Assembly (NCBI GenBank): GCA_029260015.1
Contig: JAJDEB010000033.1
Location: 1-64,000 of the forward strand
Direction of reading: 5' to 3'
Length of the DNA stretch: 64,000 nt
Source: Phycisphaerae bacterium
GTDB lineage: Bacteria; Planctomycetota; Phycisphaerae; UBA1845
The translations under genes and the position numbers were made by a program. Shown here piece after piece: positions 44,273 to 53,207 of the stretch. Positions within the stretch are counted from its first letter, which is position 1. Each line of letters starts with the position of its first letter. The notes under the pieces were generated by a model. The model saw only the letters and a list, made by a program, of their open reading frames with translations. It made no database searches and was not told the origin of the DNA.

Positions 44273-45592
44273 TCAACACGCCCGAGCAGGCAGGATCGTT
44301 CCGGCTACCTCACCGAAGCCGACTTTGAAGTTGTGTGCGTTGCAAACGCCCGAAAGCGTGACCGTGTCACCATCGGCGAGGAACTTTCGCTCTTCGCCGG
44401 TTGGCAGCTTCAGCGGCTTGGTTCCCTTCCAGCAGATTTCCATCAGGCTGCCGTATGAATCGGGCGTTGGCCCTGAGACGGTTCCCGATCCGTACAGATC
44501 GCCCGGAGCGACGTTGGTTCCGTTGCTGGTCTGATGCACGAGTTGCTGCACGATCGTCCAATACATGTATTTGAAGTTCGTGCGGCAGATGGTCATCGCC
44601 TCGTTCATTTTCGCCGATTTCAGATCGACCTGGAGATTGATGTCGAAACCCCAGTCGCCATCGACACGAAGGTATGGCAGCACGTCGGGTTCCTGCACTG
44701 GTTGGTCCACGCGAAATGGTGCGAGGGCATCGAGCGAAACGACCCACGGACTCACACTGGTGGCGAAAGACTTTCCAAGAAATGGTCCGAGCGGAACGTA
44801 TTCCCATTTTTGAATGTCGCGGGCGCTCCAATCGTTGACCAACCCCATGCCGAAAATATGATCCGGCGCGTTTGACGCAGGTATCGGCGTGCCCAACGCG
44901 TTAGCCTTTCCGGTGAAAAATCCCATTTCCAACTCGATGTCCAACAATCGACACGGTCCAAACGTCGGTGCGTCGGCATCGTCGGCTTTGGTTTGTCCGC
45001 ATGGGCGAACGATATCTGTCCCGCCCACCACGACTGAACTGCTGCGTCCGTTGTATCCGATGGGGATGTGTACCCAGTTGGGCAGCAGCGGATTCGACGG
45101 ATCGCGAAACATCGAACCGATATTGGTGGCGTGTTCTTTTGACGAATAGAAATCAACGAAGTTGCCAACGTGCGACGGGATGTGCGTCGTCACATCGCCT
45201 AACGGCACCATCGCTTTGGCTTGCAATCCGGCATCGTCGCGAAGTGTTGAATCGACCTCGACAACCTTGCCAGCCGCATCGTTCGAACTCTCCGCAGCCA
45301 GCAGCGCTACAAGTCTTCGCCTGACGCCCCGCCATGCGTCAACCCCCAGCGCCATGAAATCATTCAATGCATCACAAGCAAAAACGTTTTCGCCAGCGAC
45401 CGGCGTACCCGCAAATAATCCGGCACCATGCAGCACAGAAAGGTCAACAACTCGCTGCCCGATTGCAACACCAACCCGCCGACTCGAACCGCCATGACTG
45501 AACACGCCGTAGGGTAAATTCTGAATCGAAAAATCGCTGCCATTGGCGCCTTCCACCCAGGATGTCGCCTTCGAATCTTTTGAAAAAATCAT
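44273..45592 (-). CDS. fahA: fumarylacetoacetase
   Basis: A 439-residue enzyme of the last step of tyrosine and homogentisate breakdown: 4-fumarylacetoacetate plus water gives fumarate and acetoacetate. The N-terminal SH3-like domain (FSIQNLPYGVFSH) and the catalytic FAH domain are present. Typical segments are VGNFVDFYSSKEHATNIG, LDIELEMGFFTG, LVNDWSARDIQKWEYVPLGPFLGKSF in pieces, and GDLYGSGTVSG. Full length for the family. Probably in an operon with the upstream unknown gene, 150 bases away across a repeat pair. Confidence 0.96.
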   Translation of the reverse strand: MIFSKDSKATSWVEGANGSDFSIQNLPYGVFSHGGSSRRVGVAIGQRVVDLSVLHGAGLFAGTPVAGENVFACDALNDFMALGVDAWRGVRRRLVALLAAESSNDAAGKVVEVDSTLRDDAGLQAKAMVPLGDVTTHIPSHVGNFVDFYSSKEHATNIGSMFRDPSNPLLPNWVHIPIGYNGRSSSVVVGGTDIVRPCGQTKADDADAPTFGPCRLLDIELEMGFFTGKANALGTPIPASNAPDHIFGMGLVNDWSARDIQKWEYVPLGPFLGKSFATSVSPWVVSLDALAPFRVDQPVQEPDVLPYLRVDGDWGFDINLQVDLKSAKMNEAMTICRTNFKYMYWTIVQQLVHQTSNGTNVAPGDLYGSGTVSGPTPDSYGSLMEICWKGTKPLKLPTGEERKFLADGDTVTLSGVCNAHNFKVGFGEVAGTILPARAC

Positions 45593-45634
45593 TCTTGATT
45601 GACCTTTGTTATCTGCGCAAGGAAGTAATGACGT

Positions 45635-45706
45635 GTGCCACTGCTCTGTGAGCAGTGCTTCCCGTGATCGTTATAAAATTCGGCACTGTTCATAGAGCAG
45701 TGGTAC
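45635..45706. repeat. imperfect inverted repeat pair (GTGCCACTGCTC family)
   Basis: Two 23-base arms (45635-45657 and 45684-45706) are inverted copies with three mismatches. Each also folds on itself (CACTGCTC/GAGCAGTG). This is a REP-doublet design with a different sequence from the GTAG-headed elements. It sits between two minus-strand genes. The terminator at 52104-52142 has a related GTGCCACT stem. Confidence 0.75.
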
Positions 45707-45743
45707 AAGAGGATCCACCCTATCGAATCAAAAAACTTTGCGA

Positions 45744-46727
45744 CTACAGCAATTCGAGTTCTTCCAAGTCTTCGATCGGCTCGTCAAAACTGCAACTGCC
45801 AAAACTGACTGCCACCTCTTTGCGGAATCTGGCGATTGTCTCGGCAGAAACCCTTCGATCATTCCACCCGAAACCGTCTTCCGAAAACTCAAAATCATTC
45901 GGATCTTCATCTTCGAGCAGCGTCTTGAAACCAGCCGATTCAATACCCTGATTCGCCAGAAGCATCGCCCCGCCAAAAACATTTAAGAAACCGTGCATTC
46001 GCGTCTTGACCGAATCGTGAAACTGCCGGATCGCGTGGTGCAAACCCGCCGTCGCCTTAAACGCAATCTTCGACGTCACGCAAGCGTTGACAAAACACGT
46101 CAATTGTTCCGGCGTGGGGAACAGGTCAGCCGTCACGCCACCCGTGCGAACTTTCAATGACACTTGGTGGCCCGCAGTCGATTCGGGTCGAGCACTTGCG
46201 ACGCACTCCACGAATTTCGGGACTTTGGTTTTCCAATTTTCGACGAATGGCACCTCAAGAAAGATGTGCGTTGCGCCGGGAGCATATTCATCGAACGCAC
46301 CCACCAATTTGCTCAGCAAGTCGGAAATCTGCTTCGGGTCTGCCGCCTCAAAGACATCGTTGGGCCAGCGACATTCAAACGCATCCACGCACACACCGTC
46401 GCCGAACTGATCGGAAAGATCGGCGATAGCGGCTAGGTTTGCTGAATTGGCGCGATCTAGAAACCGAGTGTCCTTGACGGGATCGCCCAGTGCCGAAATG
46501 CGCCAAGGATTGTCGAGCCCCGCTTGGTCCAGAAAGATTTCAGAGTGCAAAATAAACTCTTCAACGCGGCTGCAAGGGCAGATAAATCGCCCCAACATCC
46601 ACGATTCTGGACACTGCCGATAGCCATTGTACTGCGCGACGGCCCGATCCATTGGAAGTTTCGCCGGTGGAAACAAGCCGGCATAATCAATCAACCCGGT
46701 CATCAACTCTTCAAATGCTGCGTTCAT
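45744..46727 (-). CDS. uncharacterised protein linked to fumarylacetoacetase
   Basis: A 327-residue soluble protein with no signal peptide or membrane segment. Notable stretches are LIDYAGLFPPAKLPMDRAV at the N terminus, HIFLEVPFV and FKATAGLHHAIRQFHD, which suggest a TIM-barrel-like alternation of strands and helices. The C terminus is acidic (EPIEDLEELELL). I do not recognise a named family. It is transcribed with fahA, so a role in aromatic amino acid breakdown is possible. The ATG at 46727 follows GTGGAGTG closely; the GTG at 46730 is an alternative start. Confidence 0.75.
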   Translation of the reverse strand: MNAAFEELMTGLIDYAGLFPPAKLPMDRAVAQYNGYRQCPESWMLGRFICPCSRVEEFILHSEIFLDQAGLDNPWRISALGDPVKDTRFLDRANSANLAAIADLSDQFGDGVCVDAFECRWPNDVFEAADPKQISDLLSKLVGAFDEYAPGATHIFLEVPFVENWKTKVPKFVECVASARPESTAGHQVSLKVRTGGVTADLFPTPEQLTCFVNACVTSKIAFKATAGLHHAIRQFHDSVKTRMHGFLNVFGGAMLLANQGIESAGFKTLLEDEDPNDFEFSEDGFGWNDRRVSAETIARFRKEVAVSFGSCSFDEPIEDLEELELL

Positions 46728-47026
46728 CACTCCACTCAGTTAAAGTTCAAATCAAGTTACGGATGCAACTGCTCATCAAGCAGGGCAATCCAATTTCGCC
46801 ATGATTCACCGGTCGGAAGTGCAGCAGCAATATCTGCCCGCCCAAGATGATATCGAACGCCCGATCCGGTATAAATCAACTGCCCCAAATGATCGCAGCC
46901 GACGGCGGTTTTCGCAAGCCAACCGGCTTACCGATGGGCGGAATGTGGACGGAATTGTCAACTTAACGCATCAGATCGACCCGCAAGTCGTGCGCCAGGG
47001 ACTGTATACCAAGGAGGATAACTGCG

Positions 47027-47377
47027 ATGACCAAGTCCATCGACTGGTACTACCACCGCAACAACTGAACGAGTTGCACCAAAGCGCAAGGGTTCCTTGC
47101 GAAGAACAAACAGTCGCCCAAGAAACTAGACGACGCCCGAAAGGAAAAACTAGGCGAGGATGACGCCCGCGAATTAGCAACCAAAGCCACCCGGGTCATC
47201 GTCGCCAAAGGCAAGAACGTGACCGAATTCGATCTGAAAAAGGGCGGGGCATCGCTGGATGATGCCGTCGCGGCGATGCTGGGTCCGACGGGCAATTTGC
47301 GAGCCCCGACGATCCGCGTGGGCAAAACGCTGCTGGTCGGTTTCAATGACGAGGCGTACACAGAATACCTGACGTAA
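47027..47377 (+). CDS. ArsC/Spx-like (seleno)protein with in-frame UGA (Sec14)
   Basis: A 116-residue thioredoxin-fold protein read through one in-frame TGA at 47066-47068. AAGGAGG lies nine bases before the ATG. The N terminus reads MTKSIDWYYHRNN, then UGA, then TSCTKAQGFL, so UGA falls where ArsC-like proteins have the first Cys of CxxC, giving a UxxC redox site (residues 14-17). After the UGA the frame stays open for over 100 codons with good ArsC-like features (DARELATKATRVIVAKGK, GPTGNLRAPTIRVGKTLLVGF, the cis-Pro TxR strand). A SECIS-like hairpin follows at 47085-47101. Selenocysteine is the simplest reading; a pseudogene is the alternative. Confidence 0.8.
47085..47101 (+). promoter_or_regulatory. 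probable bacterial SECIS hairpin
   Basis: CGCAAGG and CCTTGCG form a perfect 7-bp stem around GTT. The stem begins 16 bases after the TGA and the apical loop lies about 24 bases after it, within the range known for bacterial SECIS elements. The loop carries the GU that SelB recognises in E. coli fdhF. Confidence 0.7.
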
Positions 47378-47680
47378 GCGTCATGACGCGGGCAGCGGCC
47401 GGGCCAATCGGTCTCCGTTTCCCATTTTATCAGAATTGGCGACGAGCCAATCCAAGTGCTGGCGGTGGCTGTCGCAAGCCGGTATCTTGTGTCACCCGCC
47501 TCGCAGCGGGCATAATCTGACGAGTCGATCAACGAATTCTGTTCGATGGCGGCGTTCGGGAAGCGCTCGCGAAGGTGCGACGCGGTTAATTCGGACGGGC
47601 CCAATCATTCGTAAAAACCAAGGCGTCATGAGCAACCTGTCATCTCAAATCCAATGAGCGAATCTTAGCGGAGGCTATGC
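47378..47680. other. intergenic region before the POT transporter
   Basis: About 300 GC-rich bases. A plus-strand frame at 47436-47657 and the tail of a minus-strand frame (47050-47604) show no family resemblance. No terminator with a T run follows the selenoprotein gene. Nothing else recognised. Confidence 0.45.
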
Positions 47681-49855
47681 GTGTCGAATCAACAGCGGAC
47701 CTTTCTTGGTCATCCTGTCGGGCTATACGTTCTCTTCTTCACCGAAATGTGGGAGCGCTTCAGTTACTACGGGATGCGGGCCCTGTTGGTCCTCTACATG
47801 GTCGACTTCTTCAAGTGGACCCAAGCCGACGCCTCAAACATCTACAAGTGGTACACCTCGCTCGTCTACCTCACGCCGCTGCTTGGTGGTTTTCTGGCAG
47901 ACCGATATCTTGGCAACCGAATGGCCATTATCATCGGCGCAATTCTCATGTCGATTGGCCACTTCCTTATGGCTTTTGAAGACATATGGATATTCTACTC
48001 CGCCCTCGGTTTCCTCATCATGGGTAACGGGTTTTTCAAGCCCAATATGTCCGTGCAGGTCGGGCGGTTGTATCCGCAGAACGACCCGCGCCGCGACGGC
48101 GCGTATACGATTTTCTACATGGGCATTAACCTCGGCGCGTTTCTTTCGCCCATTATTTGCGGAGCCTTGAAAGAAACGCCAGGTCTCGGATACCACTGGG
48201 CATTTGGTGCGGCTGGCGTGGGCATGGTGCTCGGACTGATGGTCTACCTGTTCGGACTTCCGTTCATTAAGGAACTTCCGTCGGACGCTGTATACGAACA
48301 TCCAGCCGACGAAGGTGGAGCTAAAGCCGATCAGGAAGATCACGCCATGACGGAAGTAGAGGCTGAACGCACGCCTTCCGTCTTCCCATCATTGGCCAGC
48401 ATTTCACCCGCTGTTTTCGTCATGATTGGCATTGCAACAATGGTCTTGTCCCCGATCCTCGGCAAGGCAGGATGGATTCCCAAAGACAATGTCGTTGCCC
48501 TCGAGATCGCAGCCGGTTGCTCTTTCTTCGCCGCTTGGATCCTCAGCAAACTCAGCATGGCCGTCCGCGACCGCGTCCTTGCCATTTACGTCCTTGCGGT
48601 GTTCGTCGTGTTTTTCTGGGGAGCATTCGAGCAAGCCGGAAACGCCATGAACGTTTGGGCCGACCAGACGACAGACCGTTACCTCACACAAGAAGCCCCC
48701 ATTCCTTCTCCGTATCCTGATGAATTCGTTGATGTGGCTGAACAGGGTCTCTGGCCAACGGTCAAGAAAACACTTGCCAATCTAGTCGCGACAAACCCAG
48801 CTTCAACTGCCTCGTTTCAATCGATCAACGCAGCTGCGATCGTCGCGTTCGCTCCGATTTTCGCATGGCTTTGGGTGTTCCTCGCCAAACGAAGGGTCAA
48901 CATTTCCATTGCGGTCAAAATGGCAATAGGTGTTTTCTTTCAAGGGATTGCGTTTGCGCTGATGATTTGGGCTGCGACGTATGAAAACCAATCGTCGAGT
49001 ACAAACCTTGCTGCGCTGCCAGATGGATTTTTCCAGAAAGACTCAAACGTCCTCCACTTCTACGACGCGCCTGATTTCAAGGAAGACGACGATGCGGCCG
49101 TGGCCAAGCACCACTCCGGTGAATTGGAGGAAACCATGATCGCCCACGGAGGGCGATTGGAATGGGACGAATCCTCCGGTCAAATGAAGATGACTGGTGT
49201 TCTAAATGCCAACCATCGCGATCGGTTACTTCGCGCGACCGTTCCACAATCGTACGTCAAAGAAATCTGGGAACTGGCCAAACAGTCGAAGAAGGCCAAG
49301 GAAGATGCAACCACCGCCGGCAAAGACGAATTCACTTTTAAATACACGATTGATGAATTGCCAAACGGTTTTGATGCGCGGTACTTCGCCGGCTTCGACC
49401 CGAAAGAATTCAGCTTTGACGAGGACACCAGAACGTTCAATGTCTCGATGAAAATCGATGACAAAGAATACAAGCAAATCCTCGCGTCGGGTGCAAATCC
49501 CGTTTTCCGCGAATCGATGAACTCTCTGTTCGTCGCCTCAGCCGCCTTCAAGGTCAGTTCGTGGTGGCTGCTTTGGTTCTACGTCCTCTGCACGCTGGGG
49601 GAACTCTGCCTGTCACCAGTCGGTCTGTCGATGGTAAGTAAGCTCGCGCCGAAGAAGTTCGCGACGATGCTGATGGGCATGTGGCTGTTGACCAGTTTCT
49701 TTGGCAATTTTGTGGCTGGCCTCGCAGGCGAAAACTGGGAAAAGCTGGCTCCGACCGAGTATTTCACTTACGTGACCATCGCGATGGCCGGTGCCGCATT
49801 CGTGTGCTTCATCATCGCCAAACTCGTTACCAGGATGATGCACGGCGTCAAATAA
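47681..49855 (+). CDS. POT family (proton-dependent oligopeptide) transporter with large insertion
   Basis: A 724-residue inner-membrane transporter of the major facilitator superfamily. The POT signature EMWERFSYYGMRALL (ExxERFxYYG) lies at about residues 17-31. About 12 to 14 hydrophobic helices follow, ending GMWLLTSFFGNFVAGLAG. Between about residues 440 and 615 there is a hydrophilic insertion of roughly 170 residues (KEDDDAAVAKHH, FTFKYTIDELPNGFD), longer than the loops of standard members. It probably imports di- or tripeptides with protons. The start is GTG, six bases after GGAGG. Confidence 0.92.
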   Translation: MSNQQRTFLGHPVGLYVLFFTEMWERFSYYGMRALLVLYMVDFFKWTQADASNIYKWYTSLVYLTPLLGGFLADRYLGNRMAIIIGAILMSIGHFLMAFEDIWIFYSALGFLIMGNGFFKPNMSVQVGRLYPQNDPRRDGAYTIFYMGINLGAFLSPIICGALKETPGLGYHWAFGAAGVGMVLGLMVYLFGLPFIKELPSDAVYEHPADEGGAKADQEDHAMTEVEAERTPSVFPSLASISPAVFVMIGIATMVLSPILGKAGWIPKDNVVALEIAAGCSFFAAWILSKLSMAVRDRVLAIYVLAVFVVFFWGAFEQAGNAMNVWADQTTDRYLTQEAPIPSPYPDEFVDVAEQGLWPTVKKTLANLVATNPASTASFQSINAAAIVAFAPIFAWLWVFLAKRRVNISIAVKMAIGVFFQGIAFALMIWAATYENQSSSTNLAALPDGFFQKDSNVLHFYDAPDFKEDDDAAVAKHHSGELEETMIAHGGRLEWDESSGQMKMTGVLNANHRDRLLRATVPQSYVKEIWELAKQSKKAKEDATTAGKDEFTFKYTIDELPNGFDARYFAGFDPKEFSFDEDTRTFNVSMKIDDKEYKQILASGANPVFRESMNSLFVASAAFKVSSWWLLWFYVLCTLGELCLSPVGLSMVSKLAPKKFATMLMGMWLLTSFFGNFVAGLAGENWEKLAPTEYFTYVTIAMAGAAFVCFIIAKLVTRMMHGVK

Positions 49856-50114
49856 CCGGACAGTCCACGGTTCAGCAGGTTTTCGGGGGGAATTGTGGCC
49901 AAATCGTGTTCCGATTGCCTTTTTTAGGTGGTTGACCACCCGGGCTTCTGCTACTCTGCCGGTGCAATGGGCAATTTCGGCGTGGTCGCCTTGTGCCCGA
50001 ATCTTGACGAAGAATCGCCGGTTCCTGCGGAACTTGGCTGAATACATTGCGGCGCCTGGATTGCAGGCTCGATTGACTCGGATGTCGATCGCTTACACCG
50101 CTTAGGAGAAGACA

Positions 50115-52079
50115 GTGGACCTACCTCGCCGCCATGCGGATGACGTATTTCTTCCCGATGGTTCCCTGCGAACCGCGATCGAAGACCTCCGCCAGATGAC
50201 CGACGCTCACGACCTTGCGATTGGTATCGTCTATTCATTCGACTTTAGAACGCACATGCTGCCTTATTGGTACGCAGACAAGCGGATGGCCCCCTGTTCC
50301 GTTCGACTGCTGGGCGATCTCCTCAACGATGCTGGCTTCCGCAACGTTCGCATCATCATCCAGCAATGGACGCCGAACTTCGCGCCATCACAAGCGCGGT
50401 TGAACGACCGCTCGCTCGATATGCTTTTGGTCTCGGCGATGCAGGTTCACTCCGAACCGTCGTACGACCTAATCCGTGAGGCCCACACGATGGGCGATCG
50501 GCGACCGTGGATTCTGGCCGGCGGACCGAAAGCCATTTACGAACCGACCGACTATTTTGAACTCGGCCCGAAGCCCGGTGTCGGTGCCGACTGCGTCTCG
50601 GTTGGCGAAGGGTATGTATTCCTCGATCTGTTGCGTAGCGTGCTTCGTGAACGAAAAGCCAACGAAGCTCCACGCATCGCGTTCGATCGACTCAGGGCAT
50701 CGCGCAAGCTCGATGAAATTCCCGGTTTGGTTTATCAACCGACCGACTACGACCCGGATCAGCCGCGTGCAATTCATACTGGTGTGCAGCGATTGCTTCG
50801 CGATCTCGACGAATTCCCGATGCCCGATGCCGGTTACCGAATGATCGAACCGCCCCACCGCCGCGCGACGCTTTCTGCAAAGCCGTGTTCGGCGAAAAAG
50901 GTCGGCAAACTTTCGATGATCAGTTCGGTGATTTCGACGCATGGGTGCAAGTTCAGTTGCTCGTATTGCCCGATCCCAGCCGTCAATCAGCGCACCTGGC
51001 GACACAAGAGCCCCAAGCGTTTAGCCGCTGAAATCAAGCATATTTATGAGAATTTCGGCATTCGTGAATTCTTCAGCACCGACGACAACTTCTTCAACAA
51101 TCGCGAAACCGTCATCGAATTGATGACGGAGCTGGCCAACACAACGTCGGGCGGCAAGCCGCTGAAAAACTGCATTCGCTTCTTTACGGAAGCCACGCAG
51201 TTCGACGTCTTTAAGAATAAGGACATCCTCCCGCTCTGTCGCAAAGGCGGCATGCGGGCGATCTGGTTTGGCATCGAAGACATTACCGCCGACCTGATCA
51301 ACAAGGGTCAGAATTCCGGTAATGCTTCTGAGCTATTCAAGTATCTTTGCTCGATCGGCATTGAGCCGATGGCGATGATGATGCATAACGACGGCCAACC
51401 GTTGCGCTCAGCCAAGGGTGATCTTTCAGGTGTGTTGAACCAGGCGAAGTACCTGTTCAACATCGGTGCGGTGTCATATCAGTGTACGTACCTCGGACCG
51501 GCCATCGGTACCCGCGAAATCGAAACTGCCGCCGAAAGCGAAACGCTCTTTAAGACGGTCGGCGGTGAGCCGGTCGCCCAGGCATTCTGCGATGGCAATC
51601 ACGTCGTCGCGTCAAACCACGCCAAACCGTGGGAGCGGCAAATGAACGTGGTGAAGGCCTACTCGACTTTCTACAACCCGATCAACTTCATTCGCGTACT
51701 GCTTCGCGCCAAAGGTGACCGCGTGCTGGGCAAGCGCATTCTTTTCCAGATCATCGGCATGATCGGCGTGTGCATCACCGCGCCAAAGCTGTGGTCATGG
51801 GCTCGCAAAATCAAGAAGGGACCGATCGAAGTCTTCCGCGGATTGCAGCCAGCCAAAATCCCGCTCGTCGATGCCAAAGAGGGTCACGAGATCTTCTGGT
51901 CAATCAAGCAAGTTCCATCGGCATACCTGCCACAAAAGGACGGCCAGGAGCCATCAAGCTCGCAGGCATCCAACACCAAGGTGACGCAGACGGTAACCCA
52001 CACCCAAATCTCAAAGATCCAAATAGCAGGCCGCCCCATGCCAGTAAGCATGACCGGCAAGCAAACAACAGCCAGCTGA
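50115..52079 (+). CDS. B12-binding domain radical SAM protein
   Basis: A 654-residue protein. An N-terminal B12-binding-like domain (LLGDLLNDAGFRNVRIII, MLLVSAMQVHSEPSYDLI, RPWILAGGPKAIYEP) precedes a radical SAM core with THGCKFSCSYCPIPA (CxxxCxxC). The TDDNFFNNRETVIELM stretch is typical of the group. The C-terminal ~100 residues carry a hydrophobic segment (ILFQIIGMIGVCITA) and a Ser/Thr/Gln-rich tail. Substrate unknown; lipid or natural-product modification is common. The start is GTG after GGAGAAGACA. It is followed by its own terminator. Confidence 0.9.
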   Translation: MDLPRRHADDVFLPDGSLRTAIEDLRQMTDAHDLAIGIVYSFDFRTHMLPYWYADKRMAPCSVRLLGDLLNDAGFRNVRIIIQQWTPNFAPSQARLNDRSLDMLLVSAMQVHSEPSYDLIREAHTMGDRRPWILAGGPKAIYEPTDYFELGPKPGVGADCVSVGEGYVFLDLLRSVLRERKANEAPRIAFDRLRASRKLDEIPGLVYQPTDYDPDQPRAIHTGVQRLLRDLDEFPMPDAGYRMIEPPHRRATLSAKPCSAKKVGKLSMISSVISTHGCKFSCSYCPIPAVNQRTWRHKSPKRLAAEIKHIYENFGIREFFSTDDNFFNNRETVIELMTELANTTSGGKPLKNCIRFFTEATQFDVFKNKDILPLCRKGGMRAIWFGIEDITADLINKGQNSGNASELFKYLCSIGIEPMAMMMHNDGQPLRSAKGDLSGVLNQAKYLFNIGAVSYQCTYLGPAIGTREIETAAESETLFKTVGGEPVAQAFCDGNHVVASNHAKPWERQMNVVKAYSTFYNPINFIRVLLRAKGDRVLGKRILFQIIGMIGVCITAPKLWSWARKIKKGPIEVFRGLQPAKIPLVDAKEGHEIFWSIKQVPSAYLPQKDGQEPSSSQASNTKVTQTVTHTQISKIQIAGRPMPVSMTGKQTTAS

Positions 52080-52103
52080 ACAGGCCAACGAAAATCAATC
52101 AAA

Positions 52104-52142
52104 CAACGTGCCACTGGGTGCTTGCCACTTGGTGGCACGTTG
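52104..52142 (+). terminator. Rho-independent terminator after the radical SAM gene
   Basis: An 11-bp stem, CAACGTGCCAC with its complement, and a 17-base loop, followed by a run of seven T. It lies 25 bases beyond the stop codon. The stem resembles the GTGCCACT repeats at 45635-45706, so a REP-like element may serve as terminator here. Confidence 0.85.
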
Positions 52143-52227
52143 TTTTTTTCGGCCCCCGTCGAAACTCACTTAGAAATTGGCGCAGCGATGCAGACGTGAA
52201 GGGAAGAACGCATATTCAATAATTCAA

Positions 52228-53139
52228 TCATAGGGCTTCACACAGATGTAGATTGGGCGCATCCGAAAACTGAGAAGTGACATCAAAAATGCTTGACAGC
52301 ATCTCTAAACTATCCATCAATCGCGGGCCTGGGCGGCTGAAATAGGCGTTGCCGTCGGTAATGTAGACTTTCCCGTTTCGGACGCAGGTCAGGCTGTCAA
52401 AACCGCTGTAGTCTTTCAGGATCGGCAGGTCCTGGCGGGTTCGTTCTTTGTTGAAGCCGCAGCAGGCGATAAGCATGACCTCCGGGTCGGCAGCGACGAT
52501 TTCGTCCCACTCTACCTGGCGGGACGGTTCGCCTTCTTTTCCGATCATCTCCTTCCCGCCGGCCAATCGCACCAATTCCGGCGACCAATGGCCGGATGAA
52601 AATGGCGGATCGATCCATTCGAGCAGCACGACGCGCGGTGGTTTGGCGATATGCTTCGCCCGTTCGGTAACGACAGCCACTCGCTTCTCAAAAAGCTGGA
52701 TCGCCGCGTCGGCTTGCGCAACCGCGTCGGCTGCCTCGCCAACGGTTCGCATGCTCTCAAACACTTGCGACAGCGTTGTCGGTTCGAGGTTCACGACTTG
52801 TGGTTTGCCCGGCAAGTTGCAAGCCGCTCTGCTGACTTCGCTTTCGGCGACGGCACACACGTCGCACAACGCCTGCGTTACAATCAAATCCGGTCTCAAC
52901 CGCTCCAACACTGGCATGTTGAGGGTGTAGAGCGCTTTCTCTGTTGCAAGCTGCTCGCGAACCTGTCCGTCGATCTCCGCACTCGTCGCATCCGTTGGAA
53001 TCAACGTGTGCGTCACTTTCGGTAGATCGCATACACCAGCCGGATAATCGCACTCATGCGTCACGCCGACAAGCTGGTCGATCAACCCCAAATCGCAAAT
53101 GATCTCAGTCGCACTGGGCAGTAGCGATACAATACGCAT
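52228..53139 (-). CDS. cobalamin/siderophore-type ABC binding protein (BtuF-like)
   Basis: A 303-residue periplasmic-binding-protein-fold protein of the class III (helical backbone) type. It starts MRIVSLLPSATEIICDLGLIDQLVGVTHECDYP in two recognisable blocks, with ERLRPDLIVTQALCDVCAV and PEVMLIACCGFN further on. These match the group often called cobalamin-binding proteins. No signal peptide is visible, so it may be cytoplasmic or have a distant start. No ABC permease or ATPase lies next to it. Its neighbour is a B12-binding radical SAM gene, a suggestive but weak link. Confidence 0.85.
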   Translation of the reverse strand: MRIVSLLPSATEIICDLGLIDQLVGVTHECDYPAGVCDLPKVTHTLIPTDATSAEIDGQVREQLATEKALYTLNMPVLERLRPDLIVTQALCDVCAVAESEVSRAACNLPGKPQVVNLEPTTLSQVFESMRTVGEAADAVAQADAAIQLFEKRVAVVTERAKHIAKPPRVVLLEWIDPPFSSGHWSPELVRLAGGKEMIGKEGEPSRQVEWDEIVAADPEVMLIACCGFNKERTRQDLPILKDYSGFDSLTCVRNGKVYITDGNAYFSRPGPRLMDSLEMLSSIFDVTSQFSDAPNLHLCEAL

Positions 53140-53207
53140 GTGACCTCTCTCTACAGTTATGTGTCAATTACCTTCGTGCCACACGATCCGGCTGAATTCG
53201 CAGGGTT

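Noticed and set aside
46801-47163. 120-codon plus-strand frame over the selenoprotein start
   Set aside because: No family resemblance, and it overlaps the ArsC-like gene in another frame.
47027-47377. Pseudogene interpretation of the ArsC-like gene
   Set aside because: The stop sits exactly at the catalytic Cys position, is TGA, and is followed by a SECIS-like hairpin and an intact frame, so selenocysteine is the better reading, though not proven.
47050-47604. 184-codon minus-strand frame
   Set aside because: Antisense to the ArsC-like selenoprotein; Ser-rich composition typical of a shadow frame.
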